A stretch of DNA of 64,000 nt from Oceanospirillum multiglobuliferum (GCF_900167095.1 NZ_FUXG01000009.1:66433-130432); one strand, 5' to 3'. Positions 17,730-28,707 are shown, numbered from the stretch's first letter. Notes: a model not told the origin generated them from the sequence alone. Program-made: numbers and translations.

Positions 17730-19052
17730 TTAGATCGCTTCTGCCCATAAGTCATGCTCATCCGCATCGACAATACGAACACGCACAATCTCACCCGGCT
17801 CAAAATCGGTTTGATCCAATAAGTGAACTTCACCGTCAATCTCAGGTGCATCACCTTTGGTACGACCAATAGCGCCATCTTCACCCACGATGTCGATGAT
17901 AACGTCCATTTCTTGGCCGATTTTATCCTGTAGTTTTTGCGCGCTGATCTCTGCCTGCACTTCCATAAAGCGCGCTAGACGATCTTCTTTAACATCTTCT
18001 GGCACCGCATTCGGCAGTTCGTTGGCAGGTGCGCCATCAACTGGCGAGTAAGTGAAGCAACCGACACGATCAAGCTGCGCTTCACGTAGAAAATCAAGCA
18101 GGTATTCAAAGTGCTCTTCTGTTTCACCAGGGAAGCCTACAATGAAAGTACTGCGAATGGTGATCTCTGGGCAGATTTCACGCCATTTTTTGATACGCTC
18201 TAAAGCTTTTTCAGATGCGGCTGGGCGCTTCATCATTTTCAGCACTTCAGGGTGCGCATGTTGCAGAGGAATGTCCAAATAAGGCACGATCAAACCTTCT
18301 GCCATCAATGGAATCACATCGTCAACGCTTGGATAAGGGTAGACATAATGCAGGCGCACCCATACACCCAGCTCACCAAGGGCTTGGCACAGCTCTTTTA
18401 AGCGTGTCTTTAATGGACGTCCCTGCCAAAAGCCCAGCTTGTATTTCTGATCAACACCATAAGCACTGGTGTCTTGAGACACAACCAATAACTCTTTAAC
18501 ACCTGCATCCACTAAACGTTGTGCTTCATCCATTACGCTGCCGATTGGACGACTGTCTAAATCGCCACGCAACGCTGGAATAATGCAGAATGTGCAGCGG
18601 TGGTTACAGCCTTCTGAAATCTTCAGATACGAGTAATGGCGCGGCGTTAGCTTAATCCCTTGTGGTGGTACAAGATCAACAAATGGATCATGATCTTTCT
18701 TAGGTGGCAGATATTGATGTACAGCACCCACCACTTGCTCATATTGCTGAGGACCGGAAACGCTTAACACTTGCGGATAAGCATCCAGAATTTGATTGCC
18801 ATCAGCCCCCATGCAGCCAGTTACAATGACTTTGCCATTTTCTTGCAAAGCTTCACCAATGGCTTGCAAAGACTCTGCTTTGGCGGCGTCAATAAATCCG
18901 CAGGTATTCACAACAACTAAGTCAGCGCCTTCGTAAGTAGACGAGATCTCGTAACCTTCAGTGCGCAACTGGGTCAAAATACGCTCAGAATCAACCAGTG
19001 CTTTTGGGCAACCGAGACTTACAAAGCCGACTTTTGGGTTTTCAGCGGACAT
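17730..19052 (-). CDS. rimO: Ribosomal protein S12 methylthiotransferase
   Basis: A 440-residue radical-SAM enzyme that methylthiolates an aspartate of ribosomal protein S12. The N-terminal UPF0004 domain opens with [16 protein letters not shown] and contributes Fe-S cysteines, including VVNTCGFID and VTGCMGAD. The radical-SAM cluster motif is CNHRCTFC ([14 protein letters not shown]). A TRAM domain ends the protein (about 375-440). The SLGCPK opening and the length separate it from MiaB. It is preceded by the intrinsic terminator of iorAB, so it has its own promoter. Confidence 0.95.
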   Translation of the reverse strand: MSAENPKVGFVSLGCPKALVDSERILTQLRTEGYEISSTYEGADLVVVNTCGFIDAAKAESLQAIGEALQENGKVIVTGCMGADGNQILDAYPQVLSVSGPQQYEQVVGAVHQYLPPKKDHDPFVDLVPPQGIKLTPRHYSYLKISEGCNHRCTFCIIPALRGDLDSRPIGSVMDEAQRLVDAGVKELLVVSQDTSAYGVDQKYKLGFWQGRPLKTRLKELCQALGELGVWVRLHYVYPYPSVDDVIPLMAEGLIVPYLDIPLQHAHPEVLKMMKRPAASEKALERIKKWREICPEITIRSTFIVGFPGETEEHFEYLLDFLREAQLDRVGCFTYSPVDGAPANELPNAVPEDVKEDRLARFMEVQAEISAQKLQDKIGQEMDVIIDIVGEDGAIGRTKGDAPEIDGEVHLLDQTDFEPGEIVRVRIVDADEHDLWAEAI

Positions 19053-19074
19053 TCAACAACCTCAAGCATGAAAT

Positions 19075-19111
19075 AAAAAACCCGCGCATTCTACCTTAGA
19101 GAACACGCGGG
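19075..19111 (-). terminator. Intrinsic terminator after iorAB
   Basis: On the minus strand CCCGCG...CGCGGG (with inner TTCT/AGAA) is followed by six T. It lies between the iorB stop and the rimO start, ending the iorAB transcript. Confidence 0.8.
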
Positions 19112-19148
19112 TTGTAGCGCTATTCAATGTTTGAGACTGAATTGCGAC

Positions 19149-19751
19149 TTAGTTTTGCTTCGCGGCGGTACGCCCTGCTTCAAAAGCCTTTTGGTTCAGC
19201 TCTAATAACGCCTGAGATTTGTGCTGAAAGCGCTTGAGTACACTGGCTTTCAGTACCTCTGCGTCAAAGGGCAGTTGATCGGCAATCGCACCCAACATGA
19301 TGGTATTCACCAAGCGACGATCGCCTAACTCTAGGGCTAGTGCTCCAGCGTTAAAAGCATGTACTTCTCGCTTAGAGGTTTTCATTTCTGTTACAGGATC
19401 GTCTGGATAGTCAAATAGACCGATACTGACAACAGGGGGGGCTAAGCGAAAGGTGTTCACCATCGCGACCCCTTCTGGACGCAGATGCGTCACCCAGCGC
19501 AGGGCTTCCGCAGGCTCAAAGGCCACCAAAACATCCGCCTCACCTGCGGCGATAGAGGGCGAATGCACCTTTTGACCAAAGCGTACATGAGAGGTCACCA
19601 CCCCACCCCGCTGAGCCATGCCAGCAACTTCTGTTTTTTTAACATCAAAACCGAGCGACATTGCAGTTTCTGACAAAATCTCTGCGGCGGTCATCACCCC
19701 TTGACCACCAATGCCTGCGACTAAAATGTTGGTTACAGTTGCTGAATTCAT
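19149..19751 (-). CDS. iorB: Indolepyruvate ferredoxin oxidoreductase, beta subunit
   Basis: A 200-residue gamma-type domain of the 2-oxoacid:ferredoxin oxidoreductases. The opening ILVAGIGGQGVMTAAEIL and EVAGMAQRGGVVTSHVRFG are the family signatures. With iorA it decarboxylates indolepyruvate and other aryl-pyruvates, products of aromatic amino-acid transamination, to the acyl-CoA while reducing ferredoxin. Its start overlaps the iorA stop by four bases (ATGA), so the two are translationally coupled. Confidence 0.93.
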   Translation of the reverse strand: MNSATVTNILVAGIGGQGVMTAAEILSETAMSLGFDVKKTEVAGMAQRGGVVTSHVRFGQKVHSPSIAAGEADVLVAFEPAEALRWVTHLRPEGVAMVNTFRLAPPVVSIGLFDYPDDPVTEMKTSKREVHAFNAGALALELGDRRLVNTIMLGAIADQLPFDAEVLKASVLKRFQHKSQALLELNQKAFEAGRTAAKQN

Positions 19752-21634
19752 GATTTGATCTCCACACCTAGGTGGTCAGCCGCGTAACCACTTATTATCG
19801 TTTGAGCTGGCACAATGGCCTTAGGCCCACAAGTGCCCACACACAAATTACAGCCCGTACAAGCCGCAGTATCAATATTGACAAAAGCCAGCTCTTTTTC
19901 AGAGCCATTGGGTTTGACCACTGTTTCACGGCGGCTCACCAAAATTGCGGGACAGCCCACTTCTAAGCAGTTGCCACAGCCATTGCAATCACTGTCTTCA
20001 ACCTTTAACGGCTGCATCGCATGGTAGCGTTCTGTCAACACACAGGGCTGATTGGTGATAATCACCGATACATCATCAACCTTGGTTTCATCACGCAGGG
20101 TTTTAAAGAGCGTTGGTAGTTCATAAGGATCAACCACATGCACACGCTCTTCTTTAACGCCTAGGGCTTTAACAAGTTGAGGAAAATCAACGCTGATGGT
20201 CTTCTCACCTTGCAGGTTGATACCACTGGAGGGTGCGTTTTGACCACCAGTCATGCCGACCGCTCGGTTGTCTAACAATAAGACCGTCACATTGGCCTTG
20301 TTATAAGTCAGATCCAACAACCCTTGCATACCCATATGCAAAAAGGTCGAATCGCCAATAACTGAGATCACTTTCTTGTTGCTATCCGCGTCTTGACGAC
20401 CTTTATCTAAGCCTAAGGCGACCCCCATTGACGCCCCCATGCTGATACAAGTGTCTAACGCATTCCAAGGATGCCCTGCACCTAGGGTATAGCAACCAAT
20501 GTCACCTGAAATATAGGTGTTCCTAACTTTAGACAAGGTGTAATACACCCCCAAATGCGGACAAGCGACACACATAGTAGGAGGGCGAGGAAATACTTGC
20601 GTTGTGTGAATCAACTGGGTTGGCGGAGTTTTCACCTCTGCCGCATGCCCTTCAATCGCGGCTTTTAACACGACGGGGGTTAACTCGCCAATATTCGGCA
20701 AAATCGACTTACCCTCTAGGGCGATGCCTTCTGCTTTTAGTTCTTTTTCTAAAAGCGGCTCAACTTCTTCGACCAAAATCAGTCGCTTGATATTTTGACT
20801 AAAGGCGCGAATTTTCTCTAATGGTGCTGGGTGACTAAAACCTAGCTTGAGCACAGAGGCTTCAGGATAAGCTTCTTTTACATGCTGATAGGCCACGCCT
20901 GACACAATAAAGCCCAGCTCATCAGAGCCTTGCTCTACCACGTTTAAATCAGAGGCTTCGGCTGCGCTTAAGAGCACCGCGTCACGCTGCATCATCAAGG
21001 GTATGCGGTTTTTAGCGTGACCTGGCACCATTACAAAACGAGCAGGGTCTTTCAAAAAACCCTGTTTTGCCGTTGGTGCTGCGGGGAATCGGGTTTCTAA
21101 CATCCCTTTCACGTGACAGATACGCGTGGTCAAACGTACCAATACTGGCGTCTGATATTGCTCGGAAAGATCAAATGCAAGACGGGTGAAGTCATAAGCC
21201 TCTTGAGTATCCGCAGGCTCCAACACGGGGATATGAGCAAAACGCCCCCAATAGCGCGAATCCTGTTCATTCTGAGATGAAGACAGCCCCACGTCATCCG
21301 CAACCACCACCACTAATCCCCCTATCGCCCCAATAAGGGTTTGCGTCATCAAGGCATCGGAAGCAACGTTTAACCCTACATGCTTCATGGCGCATAAGGC
21401 GCGGCTGCCCGCTAAAGAGGCCCCTATAGCAACCTCAAGCGATACCTTTTCATTGATCGACCACTCAGAATAGATATCAGGATAGGCGGCGATATATTCA
21501 AGAATTTCTGTTGAAGGTGTACCTGGATAAGCTGCGGCAACTTTGACCTTTGCATCTCTGGCGGCCAGAGATACAGCCTCGTTACCTGAAACAAAGAGCC
21601 GGCTTTGCTCTGAAATCGGATGTCTCGCGTTCAA
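19748..21634 (-). CDS. iorA: Indolepyruvate ferredoxin oxidoreductase, alpha subunit
   Basis: A 628-residue subunit with an N-terminal pyrimidine-binding domain (AYPGTPSTEILEY), a thiamine-diphosphate domain in the middle (GDIGCYTLGAG, and GDSTFLHMGMQGLLDL followed by LLDNRAVGMTGGQ) and two C-terminal ferredoxin-type 4Fe-4S motifs (CNGCGNCLEVGCP and CTGCNLCVGTCGP). This order and length are standard for archaeal and bacterial IorA. It starts the iorAB operon. The enzyme is oxygen-sensitive in characterised anaerobes, so its presence beside aerobic metabolism genes suggests use under low oxygen or in aromatic amino-acid turnover. Confidence 0.95.
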   Translation of the reverse strand: MNARHPISEQSRLFVSGNEAVSLAARDAKVKVAAAYPGTPSTEILEYIAAYPDIYSEWSINEKVSLEVAIGASLAGSRALCAMKHVGLNVASDALMTQTLIGAIGGLVVVVADDVGLSSSQNEQDSRYWGRFAHIPVLEPADTQEAYDFTRLAFDLSEQYQTPVLVRLTTRICHVKGMLETRFPAAPTAKQGFLKDPARFVMVPGHAKNRIPLMMQRDAVLLSAAEASDLNVVEQGSDELGFIVSGVAYQHVKEAYPEASVLKLGFSHPAPLEKIRAFSQNIKRLILVEEVEPLLEKELKAEGIALEGKSILPNIGELTPVVLKAAIEGHAAEVKTPPTQLIHTTQVFPRPPTMCVACPHLGVYYTLSKVRNTYISGDIGCYTLGAGHPWNALDTCISMGASMGVALGLDKGRQDADSNKKVISVIGDSTFLHMGMQGLLDLTYNKANVTVLLLDNRAVGMTGGQNAPSSGINLQGEKTISVDFPQLVKALGVKEERVHVVDPYELPTLFKTLRDETKVDDVSVIITNQPCVLTERYHAMQPLKVEDSDCNGCGNCLEVGCPAILVSRRETVVKPNGSEKELAFVNIDTAACTGCNLCVGTCGPKAIVPAQTIISGYAADHLGVEIKS

Positions 21635-21684
21635 TTGTCATTCCTCATCAATCAGGCTTTGCAAGCCCAGCTCTGCATTTTGTG

Positions 21685-21705
21685 TTACCAATCAGATGTT
21701 GGTAA
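21685..21705. repeat. Inverted repeat upstream of iorA
   Basis: TTACCAA (21685-21691) and TTGGTAA (21699-21705) are a perfect 7-bp inverted repeat with 7-base spacing, about 55-70 bases upstream of the iorA start. It is well placed for an operator. Confidence 0.4.
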
Positions 21706-21752
21706 TCAATTATTTGTATTATTTTTTTGACAGGTACGTCATGCTAAAGCAT

Positions 21753-21781
21753 CAAATAATTTGCATATTGATACTTGTCAA
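21753..21781 (-). promoter_or_regulatory. Possible iorAB promoter
   Basis: The minus strand has a perfect -35 TTGACA (21776-21781) with a TATTTG -10 candidate (21753-21758) after 17 bases. The -10 is poor, so the call rests mainly on the -35 and its place upstream of iorA. Confidence 0.35.
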
Positions 21782-21887
21782 AATTCAGCAACATTTTTAC
21801 TCCTATGGACAAAAAGCCTGCAACATTGTGAATACACCCAGACTGCTCTAATATCAGTACAACGCAATATAATTACCTGAGGACCAC

Positions 21888-22271
21888 ATGATGTCGCTAA
21901 CCGCACAAGATTTGGTTATGCAAGCCAAAGCTCATATTCAAGAATGTTCAGCAAATGAAGCTGCTGAGCGCATTAACAATGGTGCACTAGCCCTTGACGT
22001 CAGAGAGCCGCAAGAGTTTATGCAGGGCCACGTGCCTAACGCGATAGATGTACCAAGAGGCGTATTAGAGTTTCGTGTAGCTGCCCATCCTCAGCTACAA
22101 AATCAAGAACAAGAGATCGTGGTGTACTGTCAAGCTGGCGGTCGAGGGGCGTTAGCCACCCAAACACTACAACAGATGGGATTTACCAATGTGATCAATA
22201 TGATGGGCGGATATGCTGCATGGGTTGAGGCGGGCTTAACCGAACAGAAAGACCCTGCTGAGTGGGAATAG
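21888..22271 (+). CDS. Single-domain rhodanese
   Basis: A 127-residue cytoplasmic protein with one rhodanese domain (LDVREPQEFMQGHVPNA near residue 36; active-site loop CQAGGRGA with the catalytic Cys near residue 84). It should carry a persulfide on that Cys, moving sulfane sulfur between donors and acceptors. GAGGA lies a few bases before the ATG. It stands alone between divergent iorA and convergent ppsR. The physiological partner is unknown. Confidence 0.88.
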   Translation: MMSLTAQDLVMQAKAHIQECSANEAAERINNGALALDVREPQEFMQGHVPNAIDVPRGVLEFRVAAHPQLQNQEQEIVVYCQAGGRGALATQTLQQMGFTNVINMMGGYAAWVEAGLTEQKDPAEWE

Positions 22272-22303
22272 GTTCAGCCTATTTGCTTGATAAAGTGCTA
22301 TGA

Positions 22304-22334
22304 AAAGCCTTTGATCCGTTTGTTCAAAGGCTTT
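22304..22334. terminator. Bidirectional terminator (rhodanese / ppsR)
   Basis: AAAGCCTTTGA (22304-22314) and TCAAAGGCTTT (22324-22334) are a perfect 11-bp stem with a 9-base loop between two convergent stops, with short T- and A-runs at the ends. Confidence 0.7.
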
Positions 22335-22344
22335 CTACGTAGAC

Positions 22345-23145
22345 TTACTTCGGACTGGTACGTCTTTCAATTCCCGCTTGTTCCATCATACGAGTGGAAA
22401 TCTCTTCAATTGAGGAGTGGGTGGTATTGATATAAGGGATGCTGTAGCGCTCGTATAACATTTCCACCTCACGCACTTCCGCCTCACAGGTATTCAGCGC
22501 AGAATAACGGCTATCAGGTCGTCGCTCGTTACGAATTGCAGCAAGGCGTTCAGGTTCAATGGTCAAACCGTATAGCTTATGCTTGTAAGGCCGCAGGGCT
22601 TTAGGCAAATCGCCATATTCAAAATCTTCTTCTGTCAGCGGATAGTTGGCTGCACGAATACCAAATTGCAGCGCCATATACAAACAGGTAGGCGTTTTAC
22701 CGCAACGAGATGGGCCAACCAAAATGATGTCAGCTTTATCGTTATCAATGGCAAAATGCACCGAATCAATGCGGTCCTTGTATACTTGGTCATCTTTAGC
22801 AATGGAGTGTGACTTGCCCACGCTATAAGAAGAGGCTGAGCCTAATTCATCTTCAAGTGGCGCAAGAAAGGTTGAGAAAATATCCAGCATAAAAGCATTG
22901 GCATCTTTTAATACTAAGCGCACTTTATCGTCAACGATTGTGTCTACCACAATTGGCCGTATACCATCAGCCTCAGCTACTGTGTTAATTTGGTGGACTA
23001 ACTTACCTGCTTTCTCGACGGTATCAATAAAGGGCTTGATCACATAAACAAATTCAGTGTGTTCAAACTGCCCTAAAAGGCTTCTGCCTAGGGCTTCTAC
23101 GGTGATTCCCGTGCCATCGGAAATAAAAAAGGCGGTACGTTTCAT
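22345..23145 (-). CDS. ppsR: Phosphoenolpyruvate synthase regulatory protein (bifunctional kinase/pyrophosphorylase)
   Basis: A 266-residue DUF299/PSRP protein. The family opening [22 protein letters not shown] and the P-loop GPSRCGKT (about 143-150) are present. It inactivates PEP synthase by ADP-dependent phosphorylation of a threonine and reactivates it by phosphorolysis. It is divergent from ppsA with 92 bases between the starts, the common arrangement in Gammaproteobacteria, and ppsA is its target. Confidence 0.95.
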   Translation of the reverse strand: MKRTAFFISDGTGITVEALGRSLLGQFEHTEFVYVIKPFIDTVEKAGKLVHQINTVAEADGIRPIVVDTIVDDKVRLVLKDANAFMLDIFSTFLAPLEDELGSASSYSVGKSHSIAKDDQVYKDRIDSVHFAIDNDKADIILVGPSRCGKTPTCLYMALQFGIRAANYPLTEEDFEYGDLPKALRPYKHKLYGLTIEPERLAAIRNERRPDSRYSALNTCEAEVREVEMLYERYSIPYINTTHSSIEEISTRMMEQAGIERRTSPK

Positions 23146-23237
23146 AATTAACCGTTAGCAAGTTCATGTTATCATTAAGTAAATATACGGCTTATTGTCG
23201 AAGAATTCGTCTGAAAAGCAAGCTCCGGGGGAATTAA

Positions 23238-25601
23238 GTGAAAGGTTATGTTGCGTGGTTTGACCAACTGGGTATGCAGGATGTTGAGCATGTCGGTGGT
23301 AAAAATGCTTCTTTAGGGGAGATGATCAGTAACTTGTCAGGGGTGGGCGTCTCGGTTCCAAATGGTTTTGCCACCACTGCACAGGCCTATCGTGAGTTTT
23401 TAAACTACGAAGGTTTGGCTGATCGCATCAACGCTGAGCTGGCTCAGTTAGATGTTGATGATATCACCGCCTTGATGAAAACAGGGGCGTTGATTCGTGG
23501 CTGGATTATTGAAACCCCCTTCCCGCCAGCATTAGAACAGGCTGTAGCAGAGGCTTATAGTAAGCTACAAAACGGTAACGAAAGCCTAAAAGTTGCAGTG
23601 CGTTCTTCTGCAACAGCAGAAGACTTGCCAGATGCGTCTTTTGCTGGCCAGCAAGAAACTTTCTTGAATATTCAGGGATTAGAACAGGTTAAAACAGCAA
23701 TCAAAGAGGTGTTTGCCTCACTGTTCAATGACCGTGCAATCTCTTATCGCGTTCACCGTGGCTTTGACCACAGCTTGGTTGCGTTGTCTGCAGGTATTCA
23801 AAAAATGGTACGCAGTGAGACAGGCACTAGCGGCGTGATGTTCACTTTGGATACTGAATCTGGCTTTCGTGATGCAATTTTTATCACGGCATCTTATGGC
23901 CTAGGTGAAACGGTTGTACAAGGTGCGGTAAATCCTGACGAGTTTTATGTACACAAGCCAACGCTAGCGGCAGGTCGTTTTGCGGTTTTACGCCGTAATC
24001 TTGGCTCTAAAATGATCAAGATGGTATATGGCGCCCAAGCGGAAACAGGCAAATCAGTTGAAACTGTTGATGTTTCAGTGGATGCTCGCAACCGTTTTTG
24101 CTTGAGTGACGAAGATGTTATGGCGCTGGCGCGTCAAGCCATGACCATTGAAAAGCACTATGGCCGTCCGATGGATATCGAATGGGCTAAAGATGGTGAT
24201 GATGGTCAGCTATATATTGTGCAAGCCCGCCCTGAAACAGTAAAAAGTCGCACCGAACAAAATGTGATGGAGCGCTACCTGCTTAAAGAGCGTGGCGAAG
24301 TATTGTGCGAAGGTCGTTCAATAGGTCAGCGTATCGGTAAAGGTGCTGTACGAATTGTCTATTCTCCAGATGAGATGGACAAAGTACAGGCAGGCGACAT
24401 TCTGGTTACAGATATGACAGACCCAGACTGGGAACCTGTCATGAAGCGTGCTTCTGCCATTGTTACCAATCGTGGAGGCCGTACCTGTCACGCAGCAATT
24501 ATTGCCCGTGAGTTGGGTATTCCTGCGGTAGTGGGCTGTGGTGATGCGACAGAACTGTTGAAAGAAGGTCAGCCTGTTACGGTCTCTTGTGCAGAAGGTG
24601 ATACAGGCTTTATCTATGCAGGCGAGCTAGATTTTGAGTTGATGACCAATAATGTCGACTCAATGCCTAATATTCCGTTCAAAATTATGATGAATGTGGG
24701 TAACCCTGATCGTGCCTTTAGTTTTGCAAGCTTGCCTAATGAAGGGGTCGGTTTAGCGCGTTTAGAGTTCATCATCAATCGTATGATTGGCGTACACCCT
24801 AAAGCGTTGATGGATTACGATATGCTTGATCCAGACCTACAGCGCAGCATCGACAAACGCATTGCAGGTTACGCCAGTCCCGTTGATTTTTACGTACAAA
24901 AATTAGTGGAAGGGATCTCAACTCTTGCTGCTGCTTTTTATCCGAAAAAGGTGATTGTGCGTCTGTCAGACTTTAAGTCTAATGAGTACAGCAACCTGAT
25001 TGGTGGCAAGCTATATGAGCCTGCGGAAGAAAACCCCATGCTGGGCTTCCGTGGTGCTGCACGTTATATCTCACAATCTTTCCGTAGCTGCTTTGAGCTG
25101 GAGTGCCGTGCGTTAAAGCGTGTGCGTGATGATATGGGGCTGACCAATGTCGAAATCATGGTGCCTTTTGTGCGTACCCTAGGTGAAGCTCGTGAAGTGA
25201 TCGACCTGTTAGCGGCCAATGGCTTGAAACGCGGCGAGAATGATCTAAAAGTGATCATGATGTGCGAGCTGCCTGCCAATGCGATTTTGGCTGACCAGTT
25301 CCTCGATTATTTTGATGGTTTCTCGATTGGTTCAAATGATCTGACGCAGCTGACGTTAGGTTTAGATCGTGACTCTGGCATTGTTGCCCATCTATTTGAT
25401 GAGCGGAATCCAGCGGTAAAAGCTTTGCTGCACATGGCGATTAGTGCGTGTAAAAAGGCGGGCAAATACGTCGGCATTTGCGGACAAGGGCCTTCAGATC
25501 ATCCTGACTTAGCCAAGTGGCTGATGGAAGAGGGCATTGACAGTGTTTCTCTTAACCCTGATGCCGTTTTAGAAACTTGGTTTATGCTGGCTGAAAAATA
25601 A
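23238..25601 (+). CDS. ppsA: Phosphoenolpyruvate synthase
   Basis: A 787-residue enzyme that makes PEP from pyruvate and ATP, the gateway to gluconeogenesis on acids and amino acids. It begins with a GTG codon after GGGGGAAT. An N-terminal ATP-binding domain ([28 protein letters not shown]) is followed by the phosphohistidine domain with catalytic H418 in [15 protein letters not shown] and a C-terminal PEP-binding barrel ([17 protein letters not shown]). A strong terminator follows 21 bases after the stop. Activity is likely controlled by the divergent ppsR product. Confidence 0.96.
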   Translation: MKGYVAWFDQLGMQDVEHVGGKNASLGEMISNLSGVGVSVPNGFATTAQAYREFLNYEGLADRINAELAQLDVDDITALMKTGALIRGWIIETPFPPALEQAVAEAYSKLQNGNESLKVAVRSSATAEDLPDASFAGQQETFLNIQGLEQVKTAIKEVFASLFNDRAISYRVHRGFDHSLVALSAGIQKMVRSETGTSGVMFTLDTESGFRDAIFITASYGLGETVVQGAVNPDEFYVHKPTLAAGRFAVLRRNLGSKMIKMVYGAQAETGKSVETVDVSVDARNRFCLSDEDVMALARQAMTIEKHYGRPMDIEWAKDGDDGQLYIVQARPETVKSRTEQNVMERYLLKERGEVLCEGRSIGQRIGKGAVRIVYSPDEMDKVQAGDILVTDMTDPDWEPVMKRASAIVTNRGGRTCHAAIIARELGIPAVVGCGDATELLKEGQPVTVSCAEGDTGFIYAGELDFELMTNNVDSMPNIPFKIMMNVGNPDRAFSFASLPNEGVGLARLEFIINRMIGVHPKALMDYDMLDPDLQRSIDKRIAGYASPVDFYVQKLVEGISTLAAAFYPKKVIVRLSDFKSNEYSNLIGGKLYEPAEENPMLGFRGAARYISQSFRSCFELECRALKRVRDDMGLTNVEIMVPFVRTLGEAREVIDLLAANGLKRGENDLKVIMMCELPANAILADQFLDYFDGFSIGSNDLTQLTLGLDRDSGIVAHLFDERNPAVKALLHMAISACKKAGKYVGICGQGPSDHPDLAKWLMEEGIDSVSLNPDAVLETWFMLAEK

Positions 25602-25621
25602 CCTTATTTTTCGAGCTTGAT

Positions 25622-25657
25622 AAAACAGCGCTATGCTTACACAGATAGCGCTGTTTT
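25622..25657 (+). terminator. Intrinsic terminator after ppsA
   Basis: AAAACAGCGCTAT (25622-25634) and ATAGCGCTGTTTT (25645-25657) form a perfect 13-bp stem with a 10-base loop and a T-run at the 3' side. Confidence 0.85.
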
Positions 25658-25673
25658 TATTGGTGGGATATTT

Positions 25674-26438
25674 ATGTCAGTGTATCTTAAAAGTCATGCG
25701 ATTCTGTTTGTTGTTGCGCTTAGCCTATTGGTATTGATGAGCTTTGCAGTGAAAACCTACGCTGAGTCTAGTGCTATTTTAAGTCGCCCAAAAGCAGTGC
25801 AGGTTATAGAGGTATTGGCCATTGAGTATCCTCCCTTTACCAGTGCAACACTTATAGATTCTGGACTTTCTTTTCGGCTTTTAAACGGAAGAGTTGCGCA
25901 TAGTTCCTTAAGCATAAATGCCCACTTTTTGCCTTCTGCTAGAGCACAAAAGCAGGTCGACTCCGGGCAGTGGATTGCCAGCTTTTATCCCCCAACGTCC
26001 CCTGTGCCTGTAGTTTATAGAAAAATACCACTATCAAACCAGCCTCTAGAAATTGGTTTGTTTAGACTGCTACCATCAGATTCTGATCAGCCTTTTCGTT
26101 GGTCTCAGCTCAACGAACTGGCAGGATTAAAAGTAGCCATTGGCAGACGTAGTAGTGCTGGCCCTTTAAGTACTCAACTAACTGAAGCAAAGGTTCAAGT
26201 TATAGAGACTGATAGCCTAAACCAAGGGTTTCAGCTGCTACAGCGTGGTCGTGTTGATGCTGTTTTTGCTGAAAAACTATCAGGCTTTTTTACAGTTCAG
26301 CTTTTGGGCTTATCAGAGACACAGTTCCAGTTTTCAGAAACAGTTTTTGAGCAAACACCAATCGCCATTTGGGTGAATACTATTCACCCAAATGGCCGCT
26401 GGCTAATTGAGGTTTTAGAGCAAAGTCGCAAGCACTGA
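25674..26438 (+). CDS. Orphan family-3-like solute-binding protein
   Basis: A protein of about 254 residues, with an N-terminal membrane or signal segment (about 8-30, then TYAESS) and a shortened SBP_bac_3-like body (VLAIEYPPFTSA; LAGLKVAIGRRSSAGPL). The ATG at 25674 follows GGTGGGA; an in-frame start at 25617 would fall inside the ppsA terminator, so I reject it. No transporter genes are adjacent. Conservation to the family is weaker than for the other binding proteins here, and the ligand is unknown. Confidence 0.7.
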   Translation: MSVYLKSHAILFVVALSLLVLMSFAVKTYAESSAILSRPKAVQVIEVLAIEYPPFTSATLIDSGLSFRLLNGRVAHSSLSINAHFLPSARAQKQVDSGQWIASFYPPTSPVPVVYRKIPLSNQPLEIGLFRLLPSDSDQPFRWSQLNELAGLKVAIGRRSSAGPLSTQLTEAKVQVIETDSLNQGFQLLQRGRVDAVFAEKLSGFFTVQLLGLSETQFQFSETVFEQTPIAIWVNTIHPNGRWLIEVLEQSRKH

Positions 26439-26535
26439 TTTCTTCTGCACATTACCACACAAAAACAGCGCTGGTGTGGCAACAAAACTTGAATTTTTGC
26501 AGAACCTCAGCCTAGCCTAAGGTTTAGCTTTACCT

Positions 26536-28092
26536 CTAACGCGCAATACTTTGCATAATGGTTTGGACATTTTGAATCAGGTGATTAGAGGCATTCTTAG
26601 TCTGCTCTGCCGCCTGCATAGCAGCTTCGGTACTACTTCTCACCTCTGCTAAATTATTTGTCACAGCTTCAGCTGCAGTACTTTCTTCTACTGCAGTGGC
26701 TGCAATTTCTTGGCTCATTTTTGTAATATCAACCATCATCTGACTGATCTGTATTAAGGCTGCTTTGGCTGCATCAGCATGGCTTACACTGTTGCTGGCT
26801 TGCAAACAGCTTTTGCGCATCACTTCTGTTACTTCATCGGTTTCTCGCTCTAAACGCTCTAGGATGTGATGGATCTCTTTTGTAGATGCCTGCGTACGTT
26901 GCGCTAAAGACCTTACTTCATCTGCAACTACAGCAAATCCTCTACCCTGCTCTCCAGCACGAGCCGCTTCAATGGCAGCGTTTAGCGCCAGTAAGTTGGT
27001 CTGCGCAGCAATATCCGTGATTAAACCGACAACGTGAGCAATATCTTTACCTGCTCGATGTAAAGACTCTACTTGCATTGAGGATTGTTGTAATTGATCC
27101 GACAGCCCTCCAATAGCCGTAGCTGTATCGCTCACGACATTTTGGCCTTGCTGAGCTAGCTTTTCTGCTTGTAATGTTGCTGCCGAAGTATTCTGAGCCT
27201 GTGTTGCAACCTCGTCTACTGCAACAGCCATCTGCGCAATGGCTGAGGCGATACTTTGCACCTCTTGCCCTTGTTGCAGTACAGCAGTAGCAGCCTGCTG
27301 TGAAACCTGAGCGGTTCCTCGCCCTAAATGCTCTAGCTCTTGGGCCGAATGACGAATGCGTGTTGTTACCGCTCGCTCATTTGCTTTTTGCAGCATTGCA
27401 GATAGTTCAAATGCACCTGCTTCACCCGCAGTACCTGTATACATTTCTGCTAGAAGTGGGCTATCAATTAATCTTTTCGCTTTACTAACGCCAATTCTTA
27501 AAGGGCGGATAAAAAAGCGAATCAAGCCAATCATAAGTAAAGCGATGACAGCAGAGGCTACTAAACTTCCCTCAAAACCGATTGGAAAGAGTACGGTAAG
27601 CAAGCTAGGTAAGAATGCGGATAAGAGCATAACCGCAGGCAATGTTGCTGTTAAAGGCAGATCGTAAAGACTCCGACGACTCCGGCCTTGGTTGATACGT
27701 TGATAGACTTGTTCTGTCCTTTCAATTTGGCTCTTAGTAGGTTGTACACGAACGGACTGAAAGCCTATTACCGAACCTGATGCCACAATTGGCGTCACAA
27801 AAGCATTTACCCAGTAGTGATCACCATTTTTGCAGCGATTCTTAACCACGCCCATCCAAGACTTGCCTTGTTGTAGTGTTTGCCACATATCAGCAAAGAC
27901 AGGAGGAGGGACATCCGGATGACGCACAAGGTTGTGTGGCTGGCCTAAAAGTTCATCTTGGCTGAAGCCACAAACCTCAATAAAAGCATCGTTAACATAG
28001 GTGATTTGACCTTTGAGATTGGTCGTTGAAACAAGTGGCACCCCTTTAGGAAAAGCTCTTTCCTTCTGGGTGACTGGTAGATTGGTTTTCAT
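26536..28092 (-). CDS. Aer-type aerotaxis receptor (PAS + chemoreceptor signalling domain)
   Basis: A 518-residue redox/energy taxis receptor. The N-terminal PAS domain (about 20-130) has the Aer pattern: [17 protein letters not shown], then [14 protein letters not shown] and [12 protein letters not shown], the region that binds FAD in Aer. Two close hydrophobic segments (about 145-195) anchor it without a periplasmic domain. A HAMP-like stretch leads to the methyl-accepting signalling hairpin ([21 protein letters not shown] and [16 protein letters not shown]). It should report electron-transport status to CheA/CheW. It is monocistronic. A split version of the same architecture lies at 43.4-45.3 kb. 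Confidence 0.93.
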   Translation of the reverse strand: MKTNLPVTQKERAFPKGVPLVSTTNLKGQITYVNDAFIEVCGFSQDELLGQPHNLVRHPDVPPPVFADMWQTLQQGKSWMGVVKNRCKNGDHYWVNAFVTPIVASGSVIGFQSVRVQPTKSQIERTEQVYQRINQGRSRRSLYDLPLTATLPAVMLLSAFLPSLLTVLFPIGFEGSLVASAVIALLMIGLIRFFIRPLRIGVSKAKRLIDSPLLAEMYTGTAGEAGAFELSAMLQKANERAVTTRIRHSAQELEHLGRGTAQVSQQAATAVLQQGQEVQSIASAIAQMAVAVDEVATQAQNTSAATLQAEKLAQQGQNVVSDTATAIGGLSDQLQQSSMQVESLHRAGKDIAHVVGLITDIAAQTNLLALNAAIEAARAGEQGRGFAVVADEVRSLAQRTQASTKEIHHILERLERETDEVTEVMRKSCLQASNSVSHADAAKAALIQISQMMVDITKMSQEIAATAVEESTAAEAVTNNLAEVRSSTEAAMQAAEQTKNASNHLIQNVQTIMQSIAR

Positions 28093-28312
28093 GTTACGAT
28101 TCCGTGTAGCAAAGAAGGTATGTGTTGTTATTTTGTTTTTCTTTGTATCTGAGGCCGCAATATTCTAACGACTAAACCATTTGCTTTAATGATCTAAGTC
28201 AAGCAAGTATTAAACCTTAGATGTAGCTTATGGAGGACTCTGTAACAAATTTACAAAAACTAGATGCTGTGTATTTGATCTGTAAGCTTTTTTTCTAATT
28301 TTAGGTAACATC

Positions 28313-28345
28313 TCCCAGCCAAAGCTGGGATACTAAGCTTTAGTA
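28313..28345 (+). repeat. Two adjacent hairpins upstream of the small gene at 28359
   Basis: TCCCAGC/GCTGGGA (28313-28330) and TACTAA/TTAGTA (28331-28345) form back-to-back stem-loops ending 13 bases before the ATG. They could structure the leader of the small gene or stabilise its mRNA. Confidence 0.5.
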
Positions 28346-28358
28346 TTAAGGGAATGTT

Positions 28359-28604
28359 ATGGCCAAGAAAAAGTCTAGTGCATCTGTCGAGCTTTTAGAT
28401 CGGCTTGCTCGATGGCAGCGTGAGCGCTTAACTGAAGATGCTATTTTTCTCGCAGATGAAATGCCGAATGTGCTGAGCGATGTCGCTTTAATCAAGGCCA
28501 GTTTTTTTGCACTAAGAGAAAAAGTGGCTTTGTTAGAGGAGGATGTGGAGGGCTACAAACATCGGCAAGTATTGCTTGATTTTGACGATGAACAAAAGCA
28601 TTAA
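28359..28604 (+). CDS. Small charged protein of unknown function
   Basis: An 81-residue hydrophilic, mostly helical protein with no signal peptide or membrane segment. The N-terminus is basic (MAKKKS) and the C-terminus acidic (DFDDEQKH); the middle (LIKASFFALREKVALLEEDVEG) could form a coiled coil. AAGGGA precedes the ATG by suitable spacing. It has its own leader hairpins and is followed by rlmC after 103 bases. I do not recognise the family. Codon use and the ribosome site support a real gene. Confidence 0.65.
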   Translation: MAKKKSSASVELLDRLARWQRERLTEDAIFLADEMPNVLSDVALIKASFFALREKVALLEEDVEGYKHRQVLLDFDDEQKH

Positions 28605-28707
28605 CACTTTAGACTTGAGTTTAAAACCACTAAACTGCGCGCTTATTTTTGATGCCACATTGTAGTATCTAACCTGCGTTTGTCATTCACTCTGGATAGG
28701 CTTTTCT

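Noticed and set aside
27356-27667. 103-codon plus-strand open frame within the Aer-type gene
   Set aside because: Antisense to the membrane and linker region of a well-supported receptor gene; no independent support.
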